Assembly (NCBI RefSeq): GCF_001429605.1
Contig: NZ_LMSS01000001.1
Span: 495,469-559,468, forward strand
Origin: Phycicoccus sp. Soil802
GTDB lineage: Bacteria > Actinomycetota > Actinomycetes > Actinomycetales > Dermatophilaceae
Direction of reading: 5' to 3'
DNA length: 64,000 nucleotides
This document shows positions 17,103 through 26,039 of this stretch, one piece after another (position 1 is the first letter of the stretch; every line of letters begins with the position of its first letter). The notes beneath the pieces were generated by a model. It saw only the letters and a program-made list of their open reading frames with translations. It had not been told where the DNA came from and made no database searches. Made by a program: the position numbers and the translations under genes.

Positions 17103-17254
17103 GGACGCACGCTCCTGGAACTTGTGGTTGGCGTTGGGGTGGGGAGACCGCGGTGGCCGGGGATGACCGGAATGTCACCGCGCTGACGCCCGGAGGCTAT
17201 GCAGGGGCTGACCTGCGCGGAAGTGACATACGTCATGGGTGGCAGACTCGGATC

Positions 17255-17767
17255 ATGGAGGCCCACGACGTGCTGCGTCCGATGACCGACGCCGACGTAC
17301 CCGACGTGCTGCAGCTCAACGCCGACCACGTGGAGCTCCTCTCCCCCATGGACGGCGCACGCCTCGCGCGGCTGCGTGGCTGGGCCACCCGCGCAGACCT
17401 CATCCAGTGCGACGGCGAGACGGCGGGGTTCGTCCTCGTGTTCGGCCCGGGCACCGACTACGACTCCGACAACTACCGCTGGTTCACGGAGCGGTTCGGT
17501 GACCGCTTCGACTACCTCGACCGGATCGTCATCGACGACCGGTTCCGGCGCCGGGGCCTGGCCTCCGCGGTCTACGACGCGGTCGAGGCGGCTGGGGAGC
17601 CCAGGGGCCGCTTGGTCCTCGAGGTCAACGTCGACCCCCCGAACGAGCCCTCCCTGGCCTTCCACCGGCGACGGGGGTTCGTGGAGGTCGGTCAGCTCGG
17701 TCCTGCCGGGCACCGGGTCAGCCTGATGGCCAGGAGTTCTCCGCCGAAAGCAGGAGACGGACCGTGA
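17255..17767 (+). CDS. GNAT family N-acetyltransferase
   Basis: The protein has 170 residues. IDDRFRRRGLASAVYDAV is the acetyl-CoA-binding motif A (R-x-x-G-x-A), and NEPSLAFHRRRGFVEVGQ is the conserved C-terminal motif B. The ATG at 17255 is supported by CAGACT at 17243-17248, 6 nt upstream. A TGAC-N4-GTCA element lies at 17224-17235. The acyl acceptor is unknown. Confidence 0.85.
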   Translation: MEAHDVLRPMTDADVPDVLQLNADHVELLSPMDGARLARLRGWATRADLIQCDGETAGFVLVFGPGTDYDSDNYRWFTERFGDRFDYLDRIVIDDRFRRRGLASAVYDAVEAAGEPRGRLVLEVNVDPPNEPSLAFHRRRGFVEVGQLGPAGHRVSLMARSSPPKAGDGP

Positions 17768-17838
17768 CCTTCCGGGGTTACCCTGCGTTGAGGTAGCAGA
17801 GCCGCCCGAGGGGGGTGGCGGACGAGGGAGTGGCAATC

Positions 17839-19206
17839 GTGGTCGGGCTCGGAATGCGAGCCAGTGTGGTCGCAGGCGCTTTTGCTGTGGTGACGCTGGC
17901 AGGTTTCTCCCCGACCTACGCCTCGAACACGACCCCACCCGTCACATCGTCCACAAGCACCACAACGACCCCGCCCCCTGCGTCCACCGTCGCAAGCCAC
18001 ACACCCGCGACCGGCAGCGTGACCACCGGGAGCGGCACCACCTCCGCAGGCGCGACGGCCACCCCGGGCGCCGGTGGCGAGAACACCCTCAGCCCGGCGG
18101 AGCTGGCCGCGCAGATCGCCGCGGCGGACGCCCTCACCGAGGACCTGACCGCCTCCAACGCTGGGATCGCCGCGGCCGCCACCAAGCTCGACCGGCTCGC
18201 CCTCGAGGCCAACGAGCTCCTGCAGAAGTACGCCGCCGCGCGGGACGCCGAACGCGCTGCCCGCGAGGAGGCCAACCGCAACGTCCTGCTCTACCAGCAG
18301 CTGAGCACCCGACTGGGCGAGGACCGCCGGGCCCTGGGCCAGTGGGCCTACCTCGCCTACGCCGGCACGGGCGGCAGCATCAGTGACATGGGCACGCTGC
18401 TCGACACGCTGGCCAAGCCGGCGGCGGAGGCGAGCGACACCGCCGCCCAGCTCTCCTACCTCAGTGACCAGCGCAGCTGGCAGATCGAGCGCGTCCAGAA
18501 CCAGACCCAGCTGCAGCGCGCCATCGCGCTCAAGGCGGTCGAGGCGAGCACCCGTGCGACGGAGGCCGCCACCGCAGCCGCCGACGCGAAGAAGAAGCTC
18601 GACGTGGTCGTCAAGGAGCAGAAGGCCCAGCTCGACGCCACCCGGCAGCTGCACGCCGAGCAGGTCGCCAAGGCCGGACCGGTCGCCGGGCTGCTCCTGG
18701 GCAGCGGCGACCCGGCCGCGATCGAGGCCACGAAGCGACTGCGCGCCGCGCTGGTCGTCCCCGGCGTGCTCGCCGACGGCTCGGTGAAGGCGTGCAGCAC
18801 CAACGAGGGCGAGTACCCCAACGGCAAGATCCCCGTGGCCGCCCTGTGCCCGCTGTTCGGAGCCGCCGGCCAGAGCCTCCGCCCGGGCGCCGCAGCGGCG
18901 TTCAACGCCATGAGCATCGCCTACCAGAAGGACACCGGCTCCCCCATCTGCGTCACCGACTCCTACCGCTCCTACGCCGAGCAGGTGTCCGTCAAGGCAG
19001 TCAAGGGCAAGTGGGCTGCCACCCCCGGGCGCAGCGAGCACGGCATGGGTCGCGCCGTGGACCTGTGCGGCGGGATCAACAACTTCGGCACCCCCGCCCA
19101 CCTCTGGATGAAGCAGAACGCCCCGCTCTACGGGTGGTTCCACCCTGACTGGGCCGAGCCGTCCGGCTCGCTGCCCGAGCCGTGGCACTGGGAGTATGCC
19201 GGCTAG
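17839..19206 (+). CDS. Secreted D-alanyl-D-alanine carboxypeptidase (M15/VanY) with coiled-coil region
   Basis: The protein has about 455 residues from GTG 17839 (GAGGGAG 8 nt upstream; GTG 17815 and ATG 17854 are alternatives). A signal peptide ends near TYAS, a Thr/Ser/Pro-rich linker follows, then a long Ala-rich coiled coil (about residues 80-280) and a C-terminal VanY domain. The zinc motif is SEHGMGRAVDL and the catalytic end PEPWHWEY. Such proteins trim peptidoglycan stem peptides; the coiled coil is like that of actinobacterial wall hydrolases such as RipA, where it may inhibit or dock the enzyme. Confidence 0.8.
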   Translation: MVGLGMRASVVAGAFAVVTLAGFSPTYASNTTPPVTSSTSTTTTPPPASTVASHTPATGSVTTGSGTTSAGATATPGAGGENTLSPAELAAQIAAADALTEDLTASNAGIAAAATKLDRLALEANELLQKYAAARDAERAAREEANRNVLLYQQLSTRLGEDRRALGQWAYLAYAGTGGSISDMGTLLDTLAKPAAEASDTAAQLSYLSDQRSWQIERVQNQTQLQRAIALKAVEASTRATEAATAAADAKKKLDVVVKEQKAQLDATRQLHAEQVAKAGPVAGLLLGSGDPAAIEATKRLRAALVVPGVLADGSVKACSTNEGEYPNGKIPVAALCPLFGAAGQSLRPGAAAAFNAMSIAYQKDTGSPICVTDSYRSYAEQVSVKAVKGKWAATPGRSEHGMGRAVDLCGGINNFGTPAHLWMKQNAPLYGWFHPDWAEPSGSLPEPWHWEYAG

Positions 19207-19237
19207 TCACCGCACCACCCCGACTCGCCGTCGCTTC

Positions 19238-19253
19238 TGGGTACGAATACCCA
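19238..19253. promoter_or_regulatory. 16-bp perfect inverted repeat before the UMF1 transporter
   Basis: TGGGTA CGAA TACCCA is a perfect 6-bp palindrome around CGAA, 35 bp upstream of the transporter start and 31 bp after the VanY stop. It could be an operator or a weak hairpin. Confidence 0.35.
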
Positions 19254-19287
19254 TCTGGCGGACCGGCCGCTGTGCCACCCTTCACGC

Positions 19288-20850
19288 ATGACAACAGAGG
19301 CGGCACCGTCACGGTCGACGACGTCCGAGCACCAGGCTCACCGCAGGGCCTGGTACTGGTACGACTGGGCCAACTCCGCCTTCGTCACGACGGTGGGGAC
19401 CGTCCTCTTCGCGCCCTACCTGACCACCGTCGCCAAGGAGGCCGCCTGCCCGGGCCAGGACAGCGACGCGGCCTGCCACGTCGACCTCCACGTCATCCCG
19501 GCCGCGGCCGACCTGCCCAGCGGGGTCTGGCAGGTCGGGCTGGCGCTGACGCTCCTGGGGCTCGCCGCCCTCGTGCTCACCGTGGTCCAGATGATCCGCA
19601 ACCGGCCGACCCTGCTGCCGACCGGTATCCCGTTGGCCGTCGCCGGGGCGGGTGGTCTCCTGCTCGTCCTGACCGCACCCCTCGACCCGGGTTCGGTCGC
19701 CTCCTACACCGTGACGCTGTCGACGATCATCAGCGCGGTCCTGCTCGTCTTCGTCGGGGCCATCGCCGACCGCACCCCGCGTCCGGCGCGGCTGCTCGGG
19801 GGCTTCGCCTGGGCCGGGGCCGTGGCCGCCTCGCTCCTGTTCTTCCTCCGCGGCGAGAACTGGCGCTTCGGGTCGGTGATGATGATCCTGGCCACCATCG
19901 CGCTCGGTTCGTCGCTGGTCGTCTACGACGCGATCCTCTGCCGGATCGCCTCCCCCGACGAGCGTGACGACGTCTCGTCGCGGGGCTGGGCGCTGGGCTA
20001 CCTCGGAGGTGGCCTGCTCCTCGCGATCAACCTCGTCATCGTCTCCAAGCCCGACCTGGTCGGGGTCGACAAGGGCATGGCCGTCCGGATCAGCATGCTG
20101 TCAGCCGGCCTGTGGTGGGGCCTGTTCACGCTCATCCCGGTGCGTGGCCTGTGGAACCTGCGTGGCGGCGAGATCGCCCGGGTCGAGGAACCCTCCGCCG
20201 GGATCGTGCGGGGCAGCTATGCCCAGCTCGGCCACACGTTCCGCGACCTGCGGACCTACCCCCACACCCTGATGTTCCTGCTCGCCTACCTGTTCTTCAA
20301 CGACGGCATCCAGACCGTCATCTCCTCGAGCAGCCTCTACGGCGCCGAGGAGCTCAAGTTCGCCCAGGAGCAGCTCATCGCGCTCATCCTGCTGGTGCAG
20401 TTCGTGGCCTTCGGAGGAGCCCTGCTGTTCGGCCGGTTCGCCCGGCGGTACGGCGCGTGGCGCACGATCCTCGGGTCCCTCGTCGCGTGGTCCGGCATCG
20501 TCATCGCGGCGTTCTTCGTGCCGGAGAAGGCGTTCATCCCCTTCGTCGCCCTCGGCGTGCTCATCGGCATCGTCCTGGGTGGCAGCCAGGCACTCAGCCG
20601 CTCGCTGTTCAGCCAGCTCGTCCCCAAGAGCCGCGAGGCAGAGTTCTTCGCCTTCTACCAGGCCATGGAGCGCGGCACGTCGTGGTTCGGCACGCTGCTC
20701 TTCGGACTGGTCCACCAGCTGACCGACTCCTACCGCCCGGCCATCGTGGCGCTCATCGTCTTCTTCGTGCTGGGCTTCCTCCTGCTCCGCAAGGTCGACG
20801 TGCGCCAAGGCATCGTCGACGCCGGCAACGAGGTGCCCGCCGTGGTCTGA
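19288..20850 (+). CDS. MFS transporter, UMF1 (Atg22-like) family
   Basis: The protein has 520 residues and about 12 membrane segments. WYWYDWANSAFVTTVGTVLF near residue 20 is the signature of the UMF1 family, related to yeast Atg22. Two unusual cysteines occur in the first external loop (AACPGQDSDAACHVD). The substrate in bacteria is not established; Atg22 exports amino acids from the vacuole. It ends 2 bp before a CRP-type palindrome. Confidence 0.8.
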   Translation: MTTEAAPSRSTTSEHQAHRRAWYWYDWANSAFVTTVGTVLFAPYLTTVAKEAACPGQDSDAACHVDLHVIPAAADLPSGVWQVGLALTLLGLAALVLTVVQMIRNRPTLLPTGIPLAVAGAGGLLLVLTAPLDPGSVASYTVTLSTIISAVLLVFVGAIADRTPRPARLLGGFAWAGAVAASLLFFLRGENWRFGSVMMILATIALGSSLVVYDAILCRIASPDERDDVSSRGWALGYLGGGLLLAINLVIVSKPDLVGVDKGMAVRISMLSAGLWWGLFTLIPVRGLWNLRGGEIARVEEPSAGIVRGSYAQLGHTFRDLRTYPHTLMFLLAYLFFNDGIQTVISSSSLYGAEELKFAQEQLIALILLVQFVAFGGALLFGRFARRYGAWRTILGSLVAWSGIVIAAFFVPEKAFIPFVALGVLIGIVLGGSQALSRSLFSQLVPKSREAEFFAFYQAMERGTSWFGTLLFGLVHQLTDSYRPAIVALIVFFVLGFLLLRKVDVRQGIVDAGNEVPAVV

Positions 20851-20852
20851 GG

Positions 20853-20868
20853 TGTGACTTGCGTCACA
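20853..20868. promoter_or_regulatory. CRP-type binding site upstream of rbpA
   Basis: TGTGACTTGCGTCACA matches TGTGA-N6-TCACA exactly, with perfect symmetry extended to TGTGAC/GTCACA. It lies 72 bp upstream of the -35 element of the rbpA promoter. A cAMP-CRP homologue is the natural candidate. Confidence 0.55.
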
Positions 20869-20924
20869 TCGGCCAACGCTGGGGCGTGTTGGTTCGTCAT
20901 CACGGGTACATACCTCGCGGATTC

Positions 20925-20950
20925 GGAACATTGAACCCATCCGCGGCGTT
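20925..20950 (+). promoter_or_regulatory. SigR/SigH-type promoter of rbpA
   Basis: GGAAC (20925-20929), 18 bp, then GTT (20948-20950) matches the GGAAT-N18-GTT promoter of the thiol-stress sigma factors SigR (Streptomyces) and SigH (mycobacteria). rbpA is a known SigR target in Streptomyces, so the fit between site and gene is strong. The leader would be about 60 nt. Confidence 0.75.
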
Positions 20951-21019
20951 GGCAGTAACGAATCCCTTTCGCCCCCACCCGAGCGGGCAGGGTACCAAGC
21001 ACGTTGGGAGAACCCCGTC

Positions 21020-21379
21020 ATGGCAGAACGCACCCTCCGGGGCAGCCGAATGGTTTCGCACAGCTTGGAGACCGACGACCACGTCGTTCCGAGCGAGCGC
21101 CAGATCACCGCGTACGTGTGCCCCCTGGGCCACCGCACCGAGCTGCCCTTCTCCATCGAGGCCGAGATCCCGCCCACATGGGAATGCCGCTGCGGCGAAG
21201 AGGCCCGGCTGGTCGACGGGCCCGAGCCCGTGGCCAAGCAGGTCAAGCACGTCCGCACCCACTGGGACATGCTGCTCGAGCGTCGCTCCATCCCGGAGCT
21301 GGAGGAGCTGCTCGAGGAGCGCCTGACCCTCCTGCGGGAGTCGCGGGGCGAGAAGCCGCGCCGCAAGCGCACCGCCTGA
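21020..21379 (+). CDS. rbpA: RNA polymerase-binding protein RbpA
   Basis: The protein has 119 residues, the normal length. MAERTLRGSRMVSHSLETD is the N-terminal tail, VCPLGHRTELPFSIEAEIP.. TWECRCGEEA the zinc-ribbon-like core, and HWDMLLERRSIPELEELLEE the sigma-interacting helix. RbpA is an actinobacterial protein that binds RNA polymerase and the principal sigma factor and stabilises promoter opening. It has GGGAG before its ATG, a SigR-type promoter and an upstream CRP site, and ends in a strong terminator. Confidence 0.97.
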   Translation: MAERTLRGSRMVSHSLETDDHVVPSERQITAYVCPLGHRTELPFSIEAEIPPTWECRCGEEARLVDGPEPVAKQVKHVRTHWDMLLERRSIPELEELLEERLTLLRESRGEKPRRKRTA

Positions 21380-21403
21380 CTCACCGCGACCACCCATGAG
21401 CAC

Positions 21404-21439
21404 GACGAAGGCCACGCCCACCAGGGCGTGGCCTTCGTC
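21404..21439. terminator. Bidirectional terminator between rbpA and fxsA
   Basis: GACGAAGGCCACGCCC and its exact complement form a 16-bp perfect stem around an ACCA loop, between two convergent genes. It can serve both strands. Confidence 0.85.
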
Positions 21440-21462
21440 ATTCCGGTATGCCGCGTGGCCGG

Positions 21463-21960
21463 CTAGAGGACCTCGCCCTCGATGATGTCCGGTCCCGACG
21501 GCGGCTGGCCGCCGGCTCCCCCACGCCCGGTGCCGAAGATCCCCCCGAGGAGCCGCTTGGCCACGACGGCCTCGAGCGCGGTCCGGGCGATCGGGCGGGT
21601 CAGCGGCAGGATGAAGAAGAAGCCGACGATGTCGGTCAGGAAACCCGGAGCGAGCAGCAGCGTGCCGCCGACGAGGACCAGGGCGGCGTCCGCGAGCTGA
21701 CGGCTGGGCATCTGCCCCGTGTTGAGGGCGGTGGTCAGCGCCTTCCAGGCCCGCGCACCCTCGCGCCGGACCAGCCAGGCTCCCAGCGCGGACTCGACGA
21801 GCAGCAGCACCAGGGTCTGCCAGCCGCCGATCGCCTTGCCGACGGCGATGATGGCGGCGATCTCCAGGACCGGGACGACGAGCAGCAGGACGAACACCAC
21901 CGCCAGCCAGCGCGGCCGGCGTCGGCGGGCGAAGGGGGTGCGACCTACAGCCGGTGCCAT
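21463..21960 (-). CDS. fxsA: FxsA family membrane protein
   Basis: The protein has 165 residues from the ATG at 21960. It has the FxsA arrangement of membrane segments: [20 protein letters not shown], a Leu-rich second helix with [10 protein letters not shown], and the [21 protein letters not shown] segment, which is the best-kept family motif. E. coli FxsA overcomes exclusion of phage T7 by F plasmid; the role in actinobacteria is unknown. Its start overlaps the end of ppm by 16 bp. Confidence 0.85.
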   Translation of the reverse strand: MAPAVGRTPFARRRRPRWLAVVFVLLLVVPVLEIAAIIAVGKAIGGWQTLVLLLVESALGAWLVRREGARAWKALTTALNTGQMPSRQLADAALVLVGGTLLLAPGFLTDIVGFFFILPLTRPIARTALEAVVAKRLLGGIFGTGRGGAGGQPPSGPDIIEGEVL

Positions 21961-22712
21961 GTGGGCTCCCGACGGCCCAGTCGCCGCACCTGGTCGGCGC
22001 GGTGCGACAGGCCCCATGCGGTGATCCGCTGGAGTGACTCGCGCATGATGTCGCCGCTCATCTTGGAGTCACCGATCTCGCGCTCGACGAAGGTGATCGG
22101 CACCTCGACGACCCGGAGCCCGAGCCGCACGGCCCGCTGCGTGAGGTCGACCTGGAAGCAGTAGCCCTGCGACGCCACGTGGTCGAGCCCGATGGTCTCG
22201 AGCGCGCTCGCGCGGTAGACGCGGTAACCGGCCGTCGCGTCGTGCACCGGCATCCCCAGGAGGGCCCGCGTGTAGATGTTGGCCCCGACGCTGAGCGCCT
22301 TGCGGTGCAGCGGCCAGTTGACGACGCTGCCGCCGCGCACCCAACGGGCGCCGATGACGAGGTCGGCATCGGGCAGCGCAGCGAGGAGGGCCGGGAGCTG
22401 CTCGGGCTGGTGGGAGCCGTCGGCGTCCATCTCCACGATGGCGCCGTAGCCCTGGTCCAGACCCCACGCGAAGCCCGCCAGGTAGGCGTTGCCCAGCCCC
22501 TGCTTGCCCGGCCGGTGCAGCACGTGCACCTGCGGGTCCGCGGCGACCAGCTCGTCGGCCACGGCACCCGTGCCGTCCGGCGAGTTGTCGTCGAGGACGA
22601 GGACGTCCGCGGAGGGCACTGCCGCACGCACCCGTTCGACGATGCGGGGCAGGTTCTCGCGCTCGTTGTAGGTCGGGATGCAGACGAGCACCCGGTCGAT
22701 CTGGTCAGACAA
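21945..22712 (-). CDS. ppm: Polyprenol monophosphomannose synthase (dolichol-P-mannose synthase-like GT2)
   Basis: The protein has 255 residues from the TTG at 22712, which has GAAGGGA 8 nt upstream and overlaps the lnt stop. [19 protein letters not shown] opens the GT-A fold, [10 protein letters not shown] and [16 protein letters not shown] carry the metal-binding Asp residues, and [10 protein letters not shown] is the DPM1 motif. It transfers mannose from GDP-mannose to polyprenyl phosphate, feeding lipomannan and protein mannosylation. In mycobacteria this domain can be fused behind Lnt (Ppm1); here the two are separate overlapping genes. Confidence 0.9.
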   Translation of the reverse strand: MSDQIDRVLVCIPTYNERENLPRIVERVRAAVPSADVLVLDDNSPDGTGAVADELVAADPQVHVLHRPGKQGLGNAYLAGFAWGLDQGYGAIVEMDADGSHQPEQLPALLAALPDADLVIGARWVRGGSVVNWPLHRKALSVGANIYTRALLGMPVHDATAGYRVYRASALETIGLDHVASQGYCFQVDLTQRAVRLGLRVVEVPITFVEREIGDSKMSGDIMRESLQRITAWGLSHRADQVRRLGRREPTWHRL

Positions 22713-24360
22713 CGACGCGGTCCCTTCGTTGGTGAGCCGGTGCGGACGGTCCGTCAGCGGCGCGCTCGACCCTAGCGGTCCTGCGCCGCAGCCACAGGCC
22801 GAGTGCCAGGAGTCCGACGAAGGCCAAGCCCGCGGCATACTCCGGCAGGGGGCCCAGCCGGTCGGACGGGGTGACCTCGGTGCGGACCACCGGCGACCCG
22901 TAGCGGGCTGCTGCGGTGAACAACGACGTCTTGTCCACGTACGTTCCGTCGGGGTTGATGAAGCCGCTGACGCCGACCGTCGAGACGTGCACGACCGAGC
23001 GTCCGTGCTCGATGGCGCGCAGCCGGCTGATCGCGAACTGCTGCTCGGACTCGGCCGTGTAGCCGAACGTCGCGTTGTTGGTCTGCACCGCGAGGATGCT
23101 GGCGTCGCGCCCCGGTTGGAGGGTGGAGTCGCGCATCAAGCCGTCGTAGGCCACCTCGAAGCAGATGGTGGGGATGATCCAGTAGGGCCGCTCCCCCGCC
23201 ACCGGCACCTCGAACCCACCGGGCCGGTCACCGCGGGTGAAGTCCTTGGTGACCAGGTCGACCTTGTCGCTGAAGTTCCGGAAGAAGCTGCGGTACGGGA
23301 TGTACTCGGCGAACGGCACGGGGTGCTGCTTGACGTACGGCTGCGGGGCGCCCCCACCCGGCCGGTAGAACAGGCTGGCGTTCGAGATGTAGGGATCCGG
23401 TCCCTGCAGGACCGCTCCGACCAGCAGTGGCGCCTTGACCGTCTGCAGCGCGAGCTGGATGTCGGCGGCCGCGTCGTCGTTGAGCAGCGGGTCGATGTCG
23501 GACGAGTTCTCCGGCCACACGACGAGCGTGGGCGCGGGGTGGCCCGTCGAGACCGCCTGGAGGGTCCCCTGGACGTGGTTGTCGAGGACCTTGCGGCGTT
23601 CGGCGTTGAAGTCCAGGCCCGGCTTGGGCACGTTGCCCTGCACGAAGAGCACCGACACCGCCCGCCCGTCCGTGGGCGGGGTCGTGGCCACGGCGAGCCC
23701 GAGTGGTGCCAGCGCGAGGACGACCAGCGCGGCACCCAGGGACCGGTATGCCGCGGGGAGGCTGCGGCGCGGACGCCCGACGCGGTGCGTCAGCTCACGC
23801 CCCACGACGTGGAACAGCACCCCGAGCGCCGCGACCGCGAAGGTCAGGCCGGGCGCGCCGGCAAAGCGCGCCAGTGGTGCCAGCGGGCTGTCGGCCTGGC
23901 TGAACGCGAGCCGGGCCCACGGGAAGCCCCCGAACGGTGTCGTGCCACGCGCCCACTCCTGCAGCACCCACGCCAGCGGCACCGCGGCATATGCGAGGGG
24001 TCGGAGCCGCGAGCCGAGGAGGGGACGCTGGACGGCGGCGGTGACGGCGCACATCACCGCGATGTACAGCGCCTCGAGGGTGCACAGGGCGATCCACGGG
24101 AGGTTGCCCACGTAGACGCCTGACCACGACAGGGTCGGCAGGAAGAAGCCGAGACCGTGGGCGAGGCCGAGCAGGAGCGCGAACCGCCACCGGGCGCCGA
24201 GCGCGGCGGCGGAGAGCAGGCCGACGCCGACGGGCGCGAGCCACCAGACGTCGTGCTGGGGGAAGGCCTGCGCGGTCAGGAGTCCGGAAGCCGTGGCGAC
24301 GACGAGGCGGGTCCCCGCTCGCAGGCTCAGGGTCGACGGGGTTTGGGTCGACAGGGGCAC
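22705..24360 (-). CDS. lnt: Apolipoprotein N-acyltransferase
   Basis: The protein has 551 residues. About six membrane helices precede a nitrilase-fold domain with the catalytic triad: Glu in VVWPENSSD, Lys in [12 protein letters not shown], Cys in [10 protein letters not shown] last membrane helix ends in an Arg-rich tail. It N-acylates the lipobox cysteine of lipoproteins at the membrane. The GTG at 24360 is favoured because TACCGT (24372-24367) ends exactly 6 nt upstream; the longer frame to 24675 has no family homology. It overlaps ppm by 8 bp. Confidence 0.9.
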   Translation of the reverse strand: MPLSTQTPSTLSLRAGTRLVVATASGLLTAQAFPQHDVWWLAPVGVGLLSAAALGARWRFALLLGLAHGLGFFLPTLSWSGVYVGNLPWIALCTLEALYIAVMCAVTAAVQRPLLGSRLRPLAYAAVPLAWVLQEWARGTTPFGGFPWARLAFSQADSPLAPLARFAGAPGLTFAVAALGVLFHVVGRELTHRVGRPRRSLPAAYRSLGAALVVLALAPLGLAVATTPPTDGRAVSVLFVQGNVPKPGLDFNAERRKVLDNHVQGTLQAVSTGHPAPTLVVWPENSSDIDPLLNDDAAADIQLALQTVKAPLLVGAVLQGPDPYISNASLFYRPGGGAPQPYVKQHPVPFAEYIPYRSFFRNFSDKVDLVTKDFTRGDRPGGFEVPVAGERPYWIIPTICFEVAYDGLMRDSTLQPGRDASILAVQTNNATFGYTAESEQQFAISRLRAIEHGRSVVHVSTVGVSGFINPDGTYVDKTSLFTAAARYGSPVVRTEVTPSDRLGPLPEYAAGLAFVGLLALGLWLRRRTARVERAADGPSAPAHQRRDRVVV

Positions 24361-24777
24361 GGGACCACGGTAGGACACGGAACGGCCCGCGCTGCCGTTG
24401 GGACCAGCAAGGGGCCGACTGGGTGCCGACATCCTGCTGTTGTCTACTGAGCGCGCGGGCCGTACCGTCGTCCACCACCGCCTCGAGCGGGGCACCAGTT
24501 CGGGGTCACACGTCACTGCTGGCAGGGCGGTGGCTGCGCGCGCTAGCCACCGGGCAATGCATGCTTCTCCGGTCTGGCTTCCCCCTGGTCGACGGTCCAT
24601 CAGTGAACAACCGTGGGCCAACTTACCGCCGCGACGGCGGGTGTCAACCCGGAGCTCACCCAGGGGAACGCGCATTTGCGCAGGTCATGCGGGCCGTCCA
24701 AAACCGTTGTGCTGCAAGGAATCTGTGGGCAATCGACGAACGGTCGGCGTGTCGCGTGCGACACGCCGGGATCCGCC
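24361..24777. other. Long intergenic region without a recognised gene
   Basis: The 417 bp between kal and lnt hold the TACCGT -10 element of lnt at the left end and a terminator hairpin at 24745-24768. CCACCACCGCC near 24472 could pair with GGCGGTGG near 24527 to form a large stem on either strand. I do not recognise a riboswitch or tRNA. No convincing small ORF with a ribosome-binding site is visible. Confidence 0.4.
24745..24768 (-). terminator. Hairpin terminator after the kamDE-kal operon
   Basis: CGGCGTGTCGC and its complement form an 11-bp perfect stem with a GT loop, 10 bp beyond the kal stop on the minus strand. Confidence 0.7.
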
Positions 24778-25188
24778 TCAGGGAGTCGGCGTCGGTGGCG
24801 GAACCACGACAACACCGCGGGCTGTCGTGGCCACGACGGGAGGGTCCAGGAGATCGGCCGCGGACTCGCCGCGATCGGGCGCGCCCCGTCCCACCACTCG
24901 GACCTCGAACTCCATCTCGCGGCTGCGGGTCCCTGCCCGCACGAGCCGGGCCTCGATCTCGATGACGTCACCGGCCCGGACGGGCGCCTTGAACTGGACG
25001 TCGGAGTAGGACGCGAACAGGCCCTCGTCGCCGTCGGTGCGGATGCACATCTCGGTGGCCACGTCACCGAAGGCCGCGAGCGAGTAGGCGCCGTCGACGA
25101 GGTTGCCGGCGTAGTGCGCGTGGCTGTACGGGACGTAGCGGCGATGCGTGACGGTGAGGCCGACGGTCGCTCCGGTGGGGGCGGTCAT
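24778..25188 (-). CDS. kal: 3-aminobutyryl-CoA ammonia-lyase (hotdog fold)
   Basis: The protein has 136 residues. It has a hotdog core: YVPYSHAHYAGNLVDGAYSL, VATEMCIRTDGDEGLFASY, VQFKAPVRAGDVIEIEARLV. By itself it could be called a thioesterase, but it follows kamD and kamE with a TGATG overlap, exactly as kal does in lysine-fermenting bacteria. Kal removes ammonia from 3-aminobutyryl-CoA to give crotonyl-CoA. The C-terminus ends in an odd Val- and Pro-rich tail (VVVVPPPTPTP). Confidence 0.85.
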   Translation of the reverse strand: MTAPTGATVGLTVTHRRYVPYSHAHYAGNLVDGAYSLAAFGDVATEMCIRTDGDEGLFASYSDVQFKAPVRAGDVIEIEARLVRAGTRSREMEFEVRVVGRGAPDRGESAADLLDPPVVATTARGVVVVPPPTPTP

Positions 25189-26039
25189 CACTTCTCCTTC
25201 GAGCGGGGGTCCGAGGGGGCGAGCGCGTGCACGAGGTAGCTGGCCACCTCGCCGGGGGTGGTGCCACGTCCGAAGATCCGGTCGACCCCGAGCTTGGGGG
25301 CCGACCCCTCCTCGAACCGTGGACCGCCGACGACGAGCAGCGGCACCTGACCGGCAGGGTAGGCCTCGCGGAAGGCCGCACTCATGGTGGTGGTGTTGTG
25401 GATGTGGGCGTCGCGCTGGGTGACGACCTGGCTGACCATCACGGCGTCGGCCTTCTCGGCCCGGGCCCGGGCGACGAGCTCGGGCACCAGCACCTGGGCG
25501 CCGAGGTTCACGACCTTGATCTCGCGGTAGTACTCCAGGCCCTTCTCCCCCGCGAACCCCTTGATGTTGAGGATCGCGTCGATCCCGACCGTGTGGGCGT
25601 CGGTGCCGATGCAGGCGCCGACCACGACGAGCTTGCGCCGCAGCCGGCCCTTGATCGCCTTGTTGACCTCCGTCGGGCTGAGCAGCGGGAACTCCCGCTC
25701 CACGACGGTGACCTCCCGGAGGTCGACCAGGTGGGTCGCGCTGCCGTAGACGACGAAGAAGGTGAAGTCGGGCCCCATCGGCTTGGCGTGCACGAGCAGC
25801 GCCGGCTCGAGGCCCATCTTGGCGGCGAGCTGGAGGGCGGCACCCTCGGCCCGCTTGTCGTGCGGGACGGGCAGCGTGAACGACACCTGCACCATGCCGT
25901 CGCCGGTGGTGTCGCCGTAGGGCCGGACGATGTCGGGCGTCTTGCGCGCGGCCTTGGCCCCCTTGGTGGTGGCCTTGGCGGGCATCGGGTCGAGCGGCAT
26001 CGCCTTGTCGGTGGTGCGCGGGTCCTGGGCCGGGGTCAT
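25188..26039 (-). CDS. kamE: Lysine 5,6-aminomutase beta subunit (cobalamin-binding)
   Basis: The protein has 283 residues from the ATG at 26039. GTDAHTVGIDAILNIKGFAG carries the D-x-H-x-x-G motif that places a histidine on cobalt of adenosylcobalamin; an N-terminal dimerisation part and a Rossmann-like B12 domain follow. With KamD it moves the terminal amino group of beta-lysine to give 3,5-diaminohexanoate. The start overlaps the kamD stop (ATGA) and the stop overlaps the kal start. Confidence 0.92.
   Translation of the reverse strand: MTPAQDPRTTDKAMPLDPMPAKATTKGAKAARKTPDIVRPYGDTTGDGMVQVSFTLPVPHDKRAEGAALQLAAKMGLEPALLVHAKPMGPDFTFFVVYGSATHLVDLREVTVVEREFPLLSPTEVNKAIKGRLRRKLVVVGACIGTDAHTVGIDAILNIKGFAGEKGLEYYREIKVVNLGAQVLVPELVARARAEKADAVMVSQVVTQRDAHIHNTTTMSAAFREAYPAGQVPLLVVGGPRFEEGSAPKLGVDRIFGRGTTPGEVASYLVHALAPSDPRSKEK

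Noticed and set aside
17224-17235. TGAC-N4-GTCA before the GNAT gene as a CRP site
   Set aside because: The outer bases do not fit TGTGA-N6-TCACA; only the site at 20853 matches fully.
24361-24777. Long gap as a riboswitch, in particular a cobalamin riboswitch for the B12-dependent kamDE
   Set aside because: It lies downstream of kamDE, and no B12-box-like sequence is visible; only a terminator and a loose long-range pairing.
24778-25188. Hotdog protein called a generic thioesterase
   Set aside because: Position directly after kamE with overlapping codons fits 3-aminobutyryl-CoA ammonia-lyase better.
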